This document shows, piece by piece, positions 46,587 through 59,510 of a DNA stretch of 64,000 nt. The notes below the pieces were generated by a model. That model was not told where the DNA came from. It saw nothing but the letters and a program-made list of their open reading frames with translations, and searched no databases. How positions within the stretch are numbered: the first letter of the stretch is position 1; each line of letters opens with the position of its first letter. The position numbers were made by a program, and so were the translations under genes. The DNA is from Helicostylum pulchrum (Eukaryota; Mucoromycota; Mucoromycetes; Mucorales; Mucoraceae), in assembly GCA_025677825.1 (NCBI GenBank), contig JAIXMO010000008.1:124001-188000 (forward strand). Direction: 5' to 3'.

Positions 46587-48016
46587 ATGACTGATTATAC
46601 AAATCTTCGTAAAATTGTAACAGGAGACATTATTATCAAGTGCAAGTGTTTTTTTACATAATAAAATAAACAAGTAAGCTTATCTCAGTTTTTTTTATAT
46701 ATATTTAGGTCGACTTGGTAATGAGATTCGTCGTATTCCAATTAACCAAGCACCTACTTATGATGAGTAAGTTGTATATATATTTCATCTGTACTGTAAT
46801 GAGTACCAACTCTCTTTTTTTTTTGTTGTTGTTAAAAAAGGTTGTGTCTTATGATGTATCGCGTCTTCAAGTCTCAAATAACTAACCCCGAGAATATCGT
46901 ACTAAAGTACATGGATAATGGTAAGCATCAAATAAAACATGCATGATTTTTATTTTATTTTTTAACTTTTTTATCGCAAAAAAAAAAAGAGGGTGATATG
47001 ATTAGTTTACTAGGTATGAAAATTGTAGTCAAACGAAAGGTGAAAATACTAATGCGTACTTTGCAGATGATAATGATATTACACATGCTGTCTCTATTAG
47101 CAATTTATTGAAAATTACTGTTTACGAAAATACGCCATCATCATCTGTCACTGCATCATCACAATCTGTTGATCAAATCCAAACTACTTTAACACTTTTG
47201 CGTGACCAAATCAATGATTTAATAAAATCTCTTAAAACAGTCGAGGATACAAAACAAGAAAAACAAATCACTGATACCAACAAGCAAGAATCAAGTAAAC
47301 CCACACGTAAACTTACTTCTGCTGAATTAGGTAACTTTTTTAAAGGAAAAACCTTACAATATACTCATTTTTCTTCTTCTGTAGCTCAATTTTTATCGGA
47401 TGATCATACAACAAAAAAGATGGAAAAGAACAGTAGTCCTGTAAAAGAATTGACAACTGTATCACCAAAGCTTCCATCAAAAAACATTCCGTACTATCCT
47501 CCTCCTTCTCAGCCTCTGTCTCAGCCCCAAACTAACCAGTCCGTACCACAGCAACCCACTCAACAGCAACCTGTACAACAGCAACAACATCAACCTGTAC
47601 AACAACAACAACAACAGGTTCAACAACAGACTGCTCAGCAACCTGCTCAGCAGCAGCAACAACAGCAACAACACTATATTCAAACACCCGCTTCCACTGG
47701 TATGCCACCCACTCCAACATCTCAACAACAACAGCATCCACAACAACATCAAAGACCCGTTTCTTTACAACATTCATCGCAATCATCCCCTTATCCCCTT
47801 TCAATCCAACACCCAACGCAATACGTATCTCCTAATTACCCTCCACCACCTCCCCCAAATAATACTGCTAATGATCCAAGATTACAGCAGCAGCAGCAGC
47901 AGCAGCAACAACCGGTACCACCCAAACAAGGTTATTATGTACCCCTACCCCCTTCTTCTATGAACCAAACACCTCAATTACCTCCCCAACCTTATAACCC
48001 TCATACACGCTGGTAA
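46587..48016 (+). CDS. TFG-like PB1-domain protein
   Basis: Exons 46587-46641, 46709-46766, 46841-46920, 46990-47013 and 47067-48016 give 388 residues. The N-terminus is a PB1 domain (IIKCRLGNEIRRIPINQ, TYDELCLMMYRVFK, YMDNEGDMISLLDDNDITHAV) in the order and spacing of metazoan TFG, followed by a coiled coil (DQIQTTLTLLRDQINDLIKSLKTV) and a long Pro/Gln-rich disordered C-terminus with a Q-run. TFG proteins organise ER exit sites and COPII coats; the same role here is inference. Intron 1 is GC-AG (AAGT|GCAAGT...TTTAG|GT), the only choice that keeps frame. Exon 4 is just 24 nt. Confidence 0.88.
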
Positions 48017-48071
48017 AAAAAACTAAAAAATAAAATAAAATAAACCTTATGTACATGATTATGTACTTTCT

Positions 48072-51000
48072 TTATTGATCAATATAAACCGGTATACCAT
48101 ATACTACAGTTGCAGCACCTACATGTAAGAAAAAAAACACACACACATTTAGTACATGTAAAAAAATATAATCATTATTTAAATAAACTTTACCAATTAA
48201 ATACGAAAGTTTACCCTGAGGTCTTGATTCCGTTACTGCTTGAACCAAAGATTTTGGTTTACCAACCACCGCCCCATTCTTTTTCAACATACCCCACGAA
48301 TACAACATGTGTTTTGTTAGTTTATCAATACTTCTATCTGTAACATCCCATAAATTAGCTACTACAGCAGGACTAAAAAAAAAGTAAATTAATTAATGCA
48401 CTTTTTTTTTTTGTTTCCTCCTTTTTTTTCTTCTTTTTTTATACCTTCCCGCCAACAGGTAATTTAGTACATATCCATAAGGTTCAAATTCTCCATTGGA
48501 TTCTAATAACCCACTACTGCACCCCATTAACAGAGACACGGCACATTTAGGTAACTGTCTTACGGTTGTACCACGCATAAATGATTGTCCTGCACTGTGT
48601 CCAAAATACATATATACATCGCGAGAAAGTAAAGCTTCTTTACATTGTAATTCCATCGGCATGGTCTGTGTCACACCATTCCATTCAGGCACACTAATTT
48701 ATCGTGATTAGTATATATGTGAATATACATACTGTATTCAAAATTTACCTCTTAAACAGCGGCTCAAATTCTTTTTGTGTATCTATTAAATCACCACTAG
48801 GATTCAATACATAAAATGCATTCTTTCTAGAGACGGAAATATCTTTCCATTCGGTATCGACCATACCAAAGTCATCAAATGCGTGTCTGGATCCGTATGA
48901 ACGAGCATACAAAATACGGTCTCGCAAAAACGAAAGACAAGGTAATCTTGACACTGCTTGAGGTTGGAGGATGGGTGTACTTTCGAAGGGAAACATTTGT
49001 AAATGTTTGTCCAGGATAAGAATGACATGATCGTTTGGTATATTTTTGATGGTGTCTACGCCGGATGTATTAGAGCGCTCGTGGTAACGAACAATCAGTG
49101 CTTTCATTTGATCCGTCATCTAATAAAAATATATAATGAGTTAAAATACTTCCCGAAAAAAAAAAGACGTTTTCTTTATATATATACCTTTTTGATATCT
49201 AGTTTTCCATAATCGACTTGTGCACCTTGCGCGTCATAACACGACAAGATAAAGTAAGACAGATCCTCTAAATCTCTAAACGTAGGACGACGTCCCAAAC
49301 AAAGCGCCATTCGACAAAAATTGACACTTAACTCCACCTGTTTGCGAATAGGCGAGATTGCGCTAATCATCTTAAACACCAGTTCATTCAAACCCTTTTG
49401 AAACTTGGACAATTGATCTTTGCTTTCATGATGACGACCGCTCAAGATCCCCTTAAACCCACTAAACCATTGGTTTTCAATCGAGTCCAACAGTTTTTTG
49501 AGTCTACCGTCTAAATCCTTTCTTGTGTTCCACCATGCTTCAATTTGACCTTGCTCGTGACAGCTTTGGCTGTTTCGAATCGTTTCGTCACTTCCGTCGA
49601 CGATCTCTTGTAATTCTGTAACTGCGTCGCTGTATGCGATAACTGCATGAGCGTTTAAGCGATGGAAAGAACGGTTTAATGGGATCTTGACTACAAAAGG
49701 TAATTCCTTGGTTCTCATTCTGACAGCATACAACTCTTGATTAACCGGATCCAGCGTAAGCGAACACACTGTCCAGTTTGTAGGAAGAATATCAACAAAT
49801 CGTTCTTGAAATTCACCTTCATCAAGATCATCTTCTTCTCGATACATGCTTGAAAGTGAGTTCAAGTGTGCTTGTAACCATTCTGGATTCGCGTTCATAT
49901 AAGCAAACCGATCAGCTTGTTCTTCCTGTTCTTCTTCAGTTAAGGGCCATTGTTTATCGCTGGGTGACTGACCAGGTAAAATCTTGCGCATTTTAATTTG
50001 GAGACAGCTTTGCATATCTCGACGCATGCTTAACCCCTTTGCCATTTCCATATAATAGGTTGTAAGTAACGCACTGTTATTCACAAGAATACTGGTATTC
50101 GACAACTGGTTTTGCAAGAACAGGGTAAATGTAGCTTGGCTACATACACTTTGAATGACGGTAGGTCGCTCTCTGCTATACCCAGCACGGTACGCGGATA
50201 CAATACGTTCCAAGGAAGATGTAAGATTATCTCGGATCATTCGAAGCTCGTATTTCATCACCGTACTCGAAGCTGCCTTTCCTCCTCTTTCTGCCTTTGT
50301 TTTCATAACAGGTAACGCCATTGATTCATGAAGCAATATTTTCGTATCAGCACGATTTGCAATCTCTTGACGAAGCATGGATAATTTGATATCTACAATA
50401 CTAGCGTCTAACTGCACCTCGTTCTCATTCACAACTTCAGTCTCCTTTAACTTTTCCAAAAGCGCCAAAGACTTTACAACCTTTCCTACATACGAAAGTG
50501 CTATTGCTTTACGTACAATATTCTCACTTTGAAGTTGATATAACGGAACACAATCTTGCTTATTGTTTTTATCTACTTCGTCATCAAACATGACTTTAGT
50601 ATCTCTTGGTGTGTCCTCTTTAATATCCACAAGTTGTTCAATGGACAAAATATAGGCTGGTTGTGATACCTGCTGTAAAATCTCGTTGACTTCATCGTAC
50701 GTTGTAATCGCTTCATTATAATATTCTTTTGCTACTGCTAAATTGGCCATAGCCATTTTCAACTCGACTTCATCTAATAAATGGTTTTTACCGGCAGGTT
50801 GATACACAATCGCTTCTTCTAAATTATCTTTTGATTGTGTTGGGTTTCCAAATCGAAGATTAAATTCACTTGAACACAAGTAAGAGTTGAAAAAGATAAC
50901 GTTGGAATTCACCTTTTCAGCAAGTAAAGGTCCCTGCTTCAAGAAATATCCTACTTCGTTCCAAGATCCTTTCTTCATATACAACGAAGCAATACGTAAA

Positions 51001-54000
51001 AAACAGGTAGCCATTTTTTGTGCCATGACCCATTGAGATTCTCTAAAAACTGCCTTGTTGGCATCTTCTTGTGGTTTGGTTGATTTAGGTGCCGGCATAA
51101 ATGGGTTTTCAAGTTCGGTAGATGCAGCTTTTGGTTTTTCGGTACGTTCTGCCTGTGTTTTTTGAACTACCGCTGCACACTTATTTAGTAACCGAAGAGA
51201 CGCCATTGCACAAGTGATTGCATTATCCAAGGTACTGGTGTTAGCCAACAATTGAGATTTTGTCGCATAAGCATCAGCTAAAAGCATACACTGAGCGATA
51301 TAGGCCTTTGCAGTCACATACTCATTCTTTGAATCCTCATGTGGTGTATGTTCCCAAGTAATTTTCGTAGCTTCAAACACCTCTTTACTCATGTCGTAAT
51401 CACCCAACAGTGTTAGATAGCTTGAATAATTGATACGGTATACGATCTCTGCGGTATTGCTGCAAGGTCTACTGGAGATAGCATTCTGGACATACTTAAA
51501 TTCCGTCTCTGCTTTCCCTGTATATCCCAAATCACAATAAATTCTAGCAATTGTACAAGTAATAATAATCGAATCGGATACACTGTCTGCACTAACATCT
51601 CTTAATCCGTTATTTAATTTTAATAAAAGTCGAAGCGCACAGATTTGATAGATGTATTGTCCAGTAACACCGAATAAATCTGAAAGCATACGTAAATGAT
51701 CGTAAAAGTGTTCAATGTCGTCAATACTATGATATACATGTTGAATATCTGCTTTGGAGGATCCACCCGAATGGTAAATAGGAGTAATTCTCTTCAATAA
51801 AATACCCCATTGTTGAAGTGTACTGGAAAACGTGTTGGGTACTTCCACGTTTAATTCTCTTCCGCAGATTGCTACCCATGAATAAGCCAAGGCGAGATAA
51901 TGTCGACGATAGTTCAATAAATTGCTATCTTTACTGTATACTTGAACATTTAAACATTGGATTGCTTCTTTGGCATAGTTTAATGCTGCACGTGTACCAT
52001 TGTTCTTATCGGAATAAGAAGATCGTTCCATACGAACTCGAAGAAGTAAAATTCTTGCTCTTCGAATAGGATATTGGTCAATCGTATACACCTCCAACAA
52101 CTTTTCAATGATACTTGATTGAAACTTGGTTACATTCAACTTGAGAGATAAAAAGGTCCATACCTTCAATTCACATTCATAGATCGCGCACTGTTGAACG
52201 GGAGTTAATGTAGACAAATCCATAAACTCGCTAGCGAAATGAATATCAGATTGATCAGGATCAATAATAGAAGCTCTCAAGAACCGATCGATTAATTTAG
52301 GTACCAAAGGATCTGTTTCAATGATAGTTGAAACAGCAACAGAGTCAGCTCTACTTGCAAATTTCTCAATAGCAGAAACAGGAACACGTTTTAACGCAAA
52401 TCGATAAGCTTTAATAGCATCTTCAAACCGTTCGTTCTTTTGACAACAAGTACCTAAAATCTCGTACCGTTTACTGATCTGTAATCTTCCTTCGTCAGTA
52501 TTCATACGTTCTGTATCCTTTTCTAAAAGCGAGCATGATTTACGAAGCGGATAGATGGCGCTTGAATATAATTCGGTTTTGATCATGGTTGCACCTAAAT
52601 TATAATAAGAGCCGGATAACCATCGATACCCTTCCATAAACTTGACTTGACTGCACATTTGTTCAGCGGATGCCAAGTACTCGTAAGCTTCATGATGTGT
52701 ATCCTCATCTGCAATATTGAAATTCATTCTTGCTAATAAGACCATAATATCGATGAATGAAATCATAATGTCGTTTTGTGTTGCTTTACGTTTATTTGTT
52801 GCGTTTAACTTCTTTTTGGTTAAACATAAACTTGCAGGTAAAATTTCACTACATTTTTGAAGCACAATATTTAATTGACTCATGTTCGTATTCCATTGAC
52901 CAAAATCACTAGGCGTAGCAAGCTCTTCTAAGCGTGGAGGCGTTTTAAAAGGATCGTTTTGGGCTGACATTAAAGATTTTTTGGTTTTATCAGATACAAA
53001 ATCGTAAAGGAGTTTTGCAGTGCGTCTGAATCCATCAATACTCTTGCATAAATTGTAAAGAGCTTGTTCAGTAGAATCGTCTTGTGTTGGTTCGATTTCT
53101 AAAGTTGCTGCTACAATCTTTAAGCAGGCATTAATTTCTTCAAAAGATTTATTGATATCCACAACTAAAATAAAATAAAATTAGTTGCGCAAAAAATAAA
53201 TAAATATATATGTATGTTATTTTACATGTGTCATCGTTGATCATTTTTTCCATTTGTACAGCTGTAAGAGCTAATTTGGCATTGGCAGCATACGCAGCGT
53301 AATAGTATGAACAAGTATCTGGCTTCAGAACCTCATCACGTAATGGGAGGATCATATACTTGTACGCATAGAATTCACCTTGGTAACTCTTGGCCTTACC
53401 AGCAATATAAGCATAATACTCGCATACTAAAAAGTAAGAATCCATTTCGGCCATATTAGTTAGATTTGGATTCAAATTTTCCAAAAACTGATGACACCGC
53501 TGTTGAATTTGACTATAAGATGTATGCGTTGTTGCCTTTTCGTAAGTCATACCGATACGCACCATTCTGTCCATAACTGATTTTAAGGGGGAAATACTTG
53601 CAAGTTTCATGATATTTAGGGCTACTGTTTGTAAATTATAACAATGAAATGCGGCTTCTTCTGTTAATGGATATTTATTCGCTGCCTTGTATAACAATCT
53701 TTGAAATGATTCTAACTGTTTCTTTGCAGTGGTTGAATCTATTTTTTCCAATTGTTTACACCAGTCAATAAAGTTGCCTGGCTTTTCCATAAAATAAGGT
53801 ACATACTTTTTTTAAAAAAAAAAAGAGCAATCAATTAACCACATTTTAAATAAAAATAAAAATAAAGCCACGTACCTTAGCCAATGCGCCTTCATTTACT
53901 TCACACCAACAACGAAGCGTATTCATTTGATAAGCTAATACTAATAATACCATTGTACGATCATTAATCGTTTTATCCAAAGGAAATTGAAACAAGTCTT

Positions 54001-54697
54001 GATACTTGTGCAACATTTCTTCTTCCCATTGAGTAGTAATAAATGATTCGGGTACAGGAGAAAAAGAGCGCTTAGATTTAGGTTGACAGTTTTCTGGTGT
54101 CTCAGTAAGAACACCTTTATTCACTGTTGCATTTAATTTGTGAAGAGTAGGCTTCGTATCTAATTGAACTTTGGCAACACTAGCTAATAACGATCGGAAT
54201 TTACGTATTTCATCTAAGGCGCGGTTATACTAAGAAAAAGAGTAAGTATAAAGTAGGTTTGCAAGTTTGTTTTTTTTTTGTAGTCAGTTACTTACTTCAC
54301 CCAACTCAACCATTTTACAAATTAAATTTGATGTTGTCTTTTCAATATCAAGAGGTTTAAGTGAAGTAAAACTATTCATATGTCTTAGGGCAGTTAAAGC
54401 GTAAAACGAAGTATCGACAAGACAATTGACGGCAATAATATAGTTTCCAGTATTGGAAGTAGCTCTTTTTAAACCAACTAGACCTTCAAGGTTCTGATTA
54501 ACAATACGCATAGCTACTGGTGCTAATTGTGTTGCCATTTGTTTAAAACGACTTGGTGTAGGTGGTGGCTTCTTGATTGCAGATAGATCTAACTGAAACG
54601 GCTCCAATATTGTCTTTCTAATCTTTAGTGCCAAGTCGTCATTACAATTACTATAGTCTTTTAGTTGTGTTAATAGCTTTGTCGATATATCTGACAT
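48072..54697 (-). CDS. ESP1: Separase (cohesin protease, peptidase family C50)
   Basis: Cleaves the kleisin subunit of cohesin at anaphase onset. Eight exons (54697-54296, 54229-53876, 53805-53226, 53164-49188, 49119-48749, 48693-48445, 48372-48194, 48118-48072) give 6159 nt and 2052 residues, normal for a fungal separase. The bulk is an alpha-solenoid of degenerate TPR-like helices. The C-terminal catalytic domain has the signature His in YFGHSAGQSF (about residue 1927) and Cys in LLMGCSSGLL (about 1953), followed by [30 protein letters not shown], the classic C50 block. The last exon adds AATVVYGIPVYIDQ. It is divergent from COG6 (170 bp apart) and convergent with the TFG-like gene (stops 56 bp apart). 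Confidence 0.95.
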
Positions 54698-54867
54698 TGT
54701 ATTTTCTTTGTTTGAAGAAGAAGAAGAAAAAAAAAGGGCGCGCGCGATACATTAGGGCAAAACATGCGAACACTCAAAATGTGACGACGTTTTTCGTGCA
54801 AAATGGGATTGAAAAGTGAAATGCTACAGAGAAACCCCCTCTTTTTCTAATATATAACACAAAAAGA
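54698..54867. promoter_or_regulatory. Bidirectional promoter interval, separase / COG6
   Basis: Only 170 bp separate the start codons of separase (minus) and COG6 (plus). The interval holds an A-rich tract, a GCGCGCGCG stretch at about 54737-54746 and a TATATAA word at 54850-54856. Both genes must take their core promoter elements from it. Confidence 0.55.
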
Positions 54868-57468
54868 ATGGAAACCAAAACATTAAGCTTGGCACCAGAC
54901 TCGCCATCTTTGTCCATTTCAAATAAACCTAATAAACCTTTGGCTTCCAAGCTCGGAAAGGTTTTGAACTCATCTGCTTCTGAAGATGCTAGAATAAAGG
55001 CTGCTTTAACTTCACTTTCAAATATTCCAGACTTGGATGAGTCAAACTTGAGAAGAAACTTGCGTGGAACTATTGAAAAGAAGGAAATCGAGACGAATAA
55101 AAAGTTTTTATCTGCGTTTGAGAAAGTAGTCAAGGTAAATATCAATAGAAAAAAAAATCTCTGTGTGTGTCAAAAACTGAACCGAAAGAAGTAGCAATTT
55201 GAATGTCTCGAAACACAAATGAGTCAAATGGAAAACGTGTGTAAAGATATGAAGCAAAGATTAATTAATGCTGAATCTCAAACTGCTGATATGATCGAAC
55301 AAGCCGATATTATGCAGGAACACAGGTAAATAAAAAAAATAAAAAATCAGGTACACATTCTTTAACACGTTTATATATAAAGTTCTGCTTGTTCTACTCA
55401 AATTGTTGTAGTCGATAGATTCTTGGAAAAGTTTACATTAAATGAGAACGAAATTAGAATTTTAAGTGTGTCATCAGAACCAGTGAATAATGAATTCTTT
55501 GATGCATTAAATCACCTTCAACAAATCCATAGCGATTGTCAAATACTACTTACAACAAAGAACCAAACAGCCGGGTAATTTTTTTTTTATACTGTTTTAT
55601 ATCAGATCTAATATTAACAAGTGCACGTATATTAGTCGAGAGATTATGGAAGCAATGGCACTTTATCAAGAAAATGCTTACGATAAATTATATAAATGGA
55701 CTCAGTATGAAAGTAGGACGTCATTTGGTGGTGACAGTATAGACGTAAGTTCTCTTATGACAAAGGCACTTCGAGCATTGATGAAAAGACCTGTATTATT
55801 TCAGTAAGTTTCTTTTTTTATTATTAATATTCTCTTTGATTTTGTACTAACAGGATCGAAATAGAACGATTTTGGATGAAGTCGCTTCGGCTAGACATGA
55901 CGCAGTAGCTAGAGCATTCGTAAATGCATTGACCAGAGGTGGTCCCGGCGGAACCCCTAGACCTATTGAATTACAAGCTCCTGATCCATTAAGATACATT
56001 GGTGATATGCTGGCTTGGATTCATCAAGCCTGTGCAAGTGAAAAGGAAATGTTGGAAAGTTTGTTCCAGAGAAATGTAGAACAGTATCAGGATCTAAGTG
56101 GAATTACAGTTCGAGTTACAGATACCATTAGTGACTTGCTGGATTGTGCTATGGAAGGAACTTGCAGACCATTAAAGTCTCGTATGGAACAAGTATTGTT
56201 ATTACAACCAGGTGCAATTACTTCTTACAAGGTCGCTAATTTAATCCAGTTTTATACCGTTACTCTGTGTAAATTAATGAGAAAAAATGCAACTTTGGAA
56301 AGAGTATTATATGAGTGAGTTAAAAAAAAAAGTGATAAAAAATGTTACAAATATGAAATAGGTATTAAATAGGTGATATTTAAATAGAATGACAGAACTC
56401 GCCTACAAGTATTTTTTCAAAACTTTGAATGCACAAGCTGATAGACTTATGCAATCCACAGAGGTATTTTTTTAAAAAAAATTCTTTATTAAATTTATTA
56501 AGCCTTTTTTTTTTGTTAGCCACCTAATCGTAGTTTATCGGTTACACGCACAGTCAGAGAGATGACTATTCAATTGGTAAATTATTTAATACCGAGAAAA
56601 AGGAAATTTGACATGCTAATAGGTTTGATAATAGAAAGAAATTCTTGCATCTTACGATTCATCACTTATCGTTGCAACAAACAGTACAGAAGGATTTCCC
56701 GAATTTGATTTTTCAGAAACACTGGATGCCATTATTGAGCCCTTATTAAATACATGTGAATTATCAGTCGGTAGACTTGGTAAAATTGAACAAAATATTT
56801 ACATGGTCAATTGCTTATACCATATTCAGGTAAAAAAAAAAAGAGAGAGGAAATCTAGCTTGACAAGCAGTAAAACTAAACGTATTTTTTTTTCTTAGAC
56901 TGTTATGATTCCTTATGATTTTACAAAGCAAAAAAGAGAAAATATTACAGAGCGTATGAATGATCTTTTAAGTGAGATAGCTTCAGAAGAGGTAAGGAAA
57001 ACAGGATACACTAACAAAGAATAGTGCTTTGGTTACTAACCATGTATTCTCTTCTAGTATCATGCATTATTAAAGCAAGCTGGGTTAACTGAAATAAAGG
57101 AGATGATTGCAACAAAAGATGATGAGGTAATATAAATATTTTCACATGCTATAAGTCGCTAATATTCCTTATTTTAGACACCATTATCTTCGTTACCTAA
57201 TATGGATGCTAATTCCTTAACTAACGCCATGGCTAAATTTGACTCCTTCCTTGTACTCATCAGTGCAGATGTGTCACCTCAATTGGAAAAACTCTCATCT
57301 ACGCAGCATTGTCAAAAAGTTCAATCTGGCGCTATTCGATTATTATTAGATACCTACCGTGAAATCAGCTCAGAGATACAAGATCCAAAGAATGGATATG
57401 AAGATCCTGAAGATATTTTACCTAGAACTGTACAAGATATGGAAGCTATTTTCTCTTTTGCTTTGTAA
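54868..57468 (+). CDS. COG6: Conserved oligomeric Golgi complex subunit 6
   Basis: Subunit of the COG lobe B tether for retrograde intra-Golgi vesicles. Eleven exons: 54868-55134, 55195-55325, 55383-55574, 55636-55803, 55865-56314, 56388-56463, 56520-56576, 56635-56829, 56899-56991, 57058-57126 and 57178-57468, total 1989 nt, 662 residues. Family features include the N-terminal coiled coil around FECLETQMSQMENVC, the MALYQENAYDKLYKW helix, ALRALMKRPVLFQTILDEVASARHDAV and DPLRYIGDMLAWIHQACASEKEMLE. At exon 5 the acceptor AATAG|AACG is chosen over the upstream ACAG|GATC because only it yields the conserved RPVLFx3LDE spacing. It is a long mosaic of short exons typical of this genome. Confidence 0.93.
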
Positions 57469-57651
57469 TTATATAATGTTGATAGAATGAATAGATTTAT
57501 TAATAATACAATGAAAATAAGATGCTATTTTTTCTGCATGTAATGTAAGGGCGCGCACAAAAAAAAATTATTTGAAAGTAGTATTAGTTAGTATGTAAAA
57601 CTTAAAGGGGAGATATAAAAAAGGGTTATGTTGTACTTGGTAGCGGATGTT

Positions 57652-59366
57652 TTACTTTAAACGTTCGTTTGAAGAAGGGGTGGAAGACTCTGTATTGTTT
57701 AGTTCAGGTCTCATTTGAGAATCATAAACGGGAGGTTTGTTCGTGTCATTTACAATCAACCTTTCATCTCGTTGTTCTCCAGCAGATGCAAAGTTTTCAT
57801 TTACTGATGCGACCGGTAACGTTAGTGGAACCTTGAGACTTTGATCTCTCCATTCGCGTGGGACGGACTTAAAGCCATCTAAAGTTCGTTCAAACCAGGT
57901 ACGTAAACCAAGACGTTGCATTGATAAAAGGACAGCAGAGACCAACCCGGATACAAATCCGATACCATCATTAGAGTAAGCAACCAATGTACCAGTAGTT
58001 AACAGCATAATGGTAAAGTTTTCTCTTTTAAGTGCTTCATCAGTTTCAAAATCATTCACTGTTCTCGCTGCACTACCTAATTCAACACCTGATATAAATA
58101 GCATGACTGCCAAGATAGATGTTGGGAATACTTGTAATAGACCAACCAGTGAACTGCCAAAAAGAATACCCAAAAATAATTTACAGGAGCCCAAAAAAAT
58201 AACGGAGACTTCTGATCTAGCACCAAATCTGTATTGACCCGCTAAACCACCAGAACCATGGCAAAGTGGCATGGCTCCAAACCAACATCCGACTAAATTC
58301 ATAATTCCCACGCTTACCGCTACGCTTGAAGTAGTAGCGTGTTTCTTTGGAAATAAATCATCAATTAAAGCACACAATGCAATGACTGAATTTAAAGAAG
58401 TTAATGGAAGTTGACCTAAACCAGCGTTTAAGAAACCGTTACGGAAATGTTCAGCGTTAGGTACAATAATAGTATCGGGGTAATGACCACCGATCACAGA
58501 GGGACGGGGTAAATTATCACCAGCGCTAGTAGCAAACATTAGGACCAATGCAAAAATTAAACCGATCAGAAATAAAATCAAAGCGGAAGGTATACGCGTA
58601 CGATAACAAGCAACCACGAATATAAATGATAAAAGAACCCAGGTGTTATTATCCGCCCAGTTGCTTGCATCAATTGTCCATTTTAAAGTAGGAATCAATT
58701 TGTGCGCCTTGATAATTAATTGTATTGCGGTACCTAACTGTAAACCTAAAATATGTTTATCATGATTATTGTTTTAGTTTATGTTGTACAGCATGGGGAC
58801 ACAAAAATATGTGTGTTTACCTTTAATAACCGGAGTGGGAGTAAAAGTTCCTATCAGATGAATTGTTCTAGTAATACCAAGGAAAAAAAGGATCGCACCA
58901 ACGCCTATATTATTTATTTATTTTATCAGATTGAATCATGCTTTACGAAATAAAAAAAAAAAAGACTTACAAATACCAGCTGCCATATTTTCTTCAATAG
59001 GCATTTGTTTCGTTAACACAACTGCAGCAATAGCTAGTCATAATAATACCGTCAGATTTTTTTTTTTTTCTTTAATTTAGAAAAAAAAAAATAGTTACCT
59101 TTCATGGGTTGAACGCATACAGGTACTTGAAATAAAAATCCAGATAAAATATTCCAAATACCCGTAAACCATAAGGTACTTGTCAAGTTGATTTGACCTG
59201 CAACTGCCAAGGACATCATAATAGGTAAAAGTGTACCTAAATCACCAAGACTTCCAGATATCTACTAGTTAATTAGATACTTTTTTGGGCTGTTTTTTAT
59301 TATGTGTCGTACCTCATGCAAATTAAAGTTTTTTTTTAAATGTCGTAGGTAATTAGAAATATTCAT
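57652..59366 (-). CDS. Molybdate transporter, MOT1 family
   Basis: Exons 59366-59313, 59261-59099, 59033-58977, 58904-58821 and 58745-57652 give 483 residues. The N-terminal SGSLGDLGTLLPIMMSLAVAG motif and the central MPLCHGSGGLAGQYRFGARSE motif are both diagnostic of the MOT1 (SulP-related, STAS-less) molybdate carriers, and about ten hydrophobic helices are visible. Lack of a STAS domain distinguishes it from SUL-type sulfate transporters. A charged C-terminal tail (about 80 residues) is predicted cytosolic. Molybdate is needed for nitrate reductase and other Moco enzymes; specificity is inferred from family. Confidence 0.9.
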
Positions 59367-59510
59367 GATTTAAAGAAAAAAGAAAAAGAGATGCAAAAAT
59401 AGAAAAAAGATTTTCTGTCAATAAATAGTCTTTTTTTTTTAAGTCGCAGTTTACAATACGTATCAGTATGACAAACAGATTGTACAGAAAAAGATACATT
59501 TATTTAATTT

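Noticed and set aside
47477..47816. Open frames on the minus strand opposite the TFG-like gene
   Set aside because: They are antisense translations of CAA/CAG repeats giving runs of Leu/Val; the plus-strand gene explains them.
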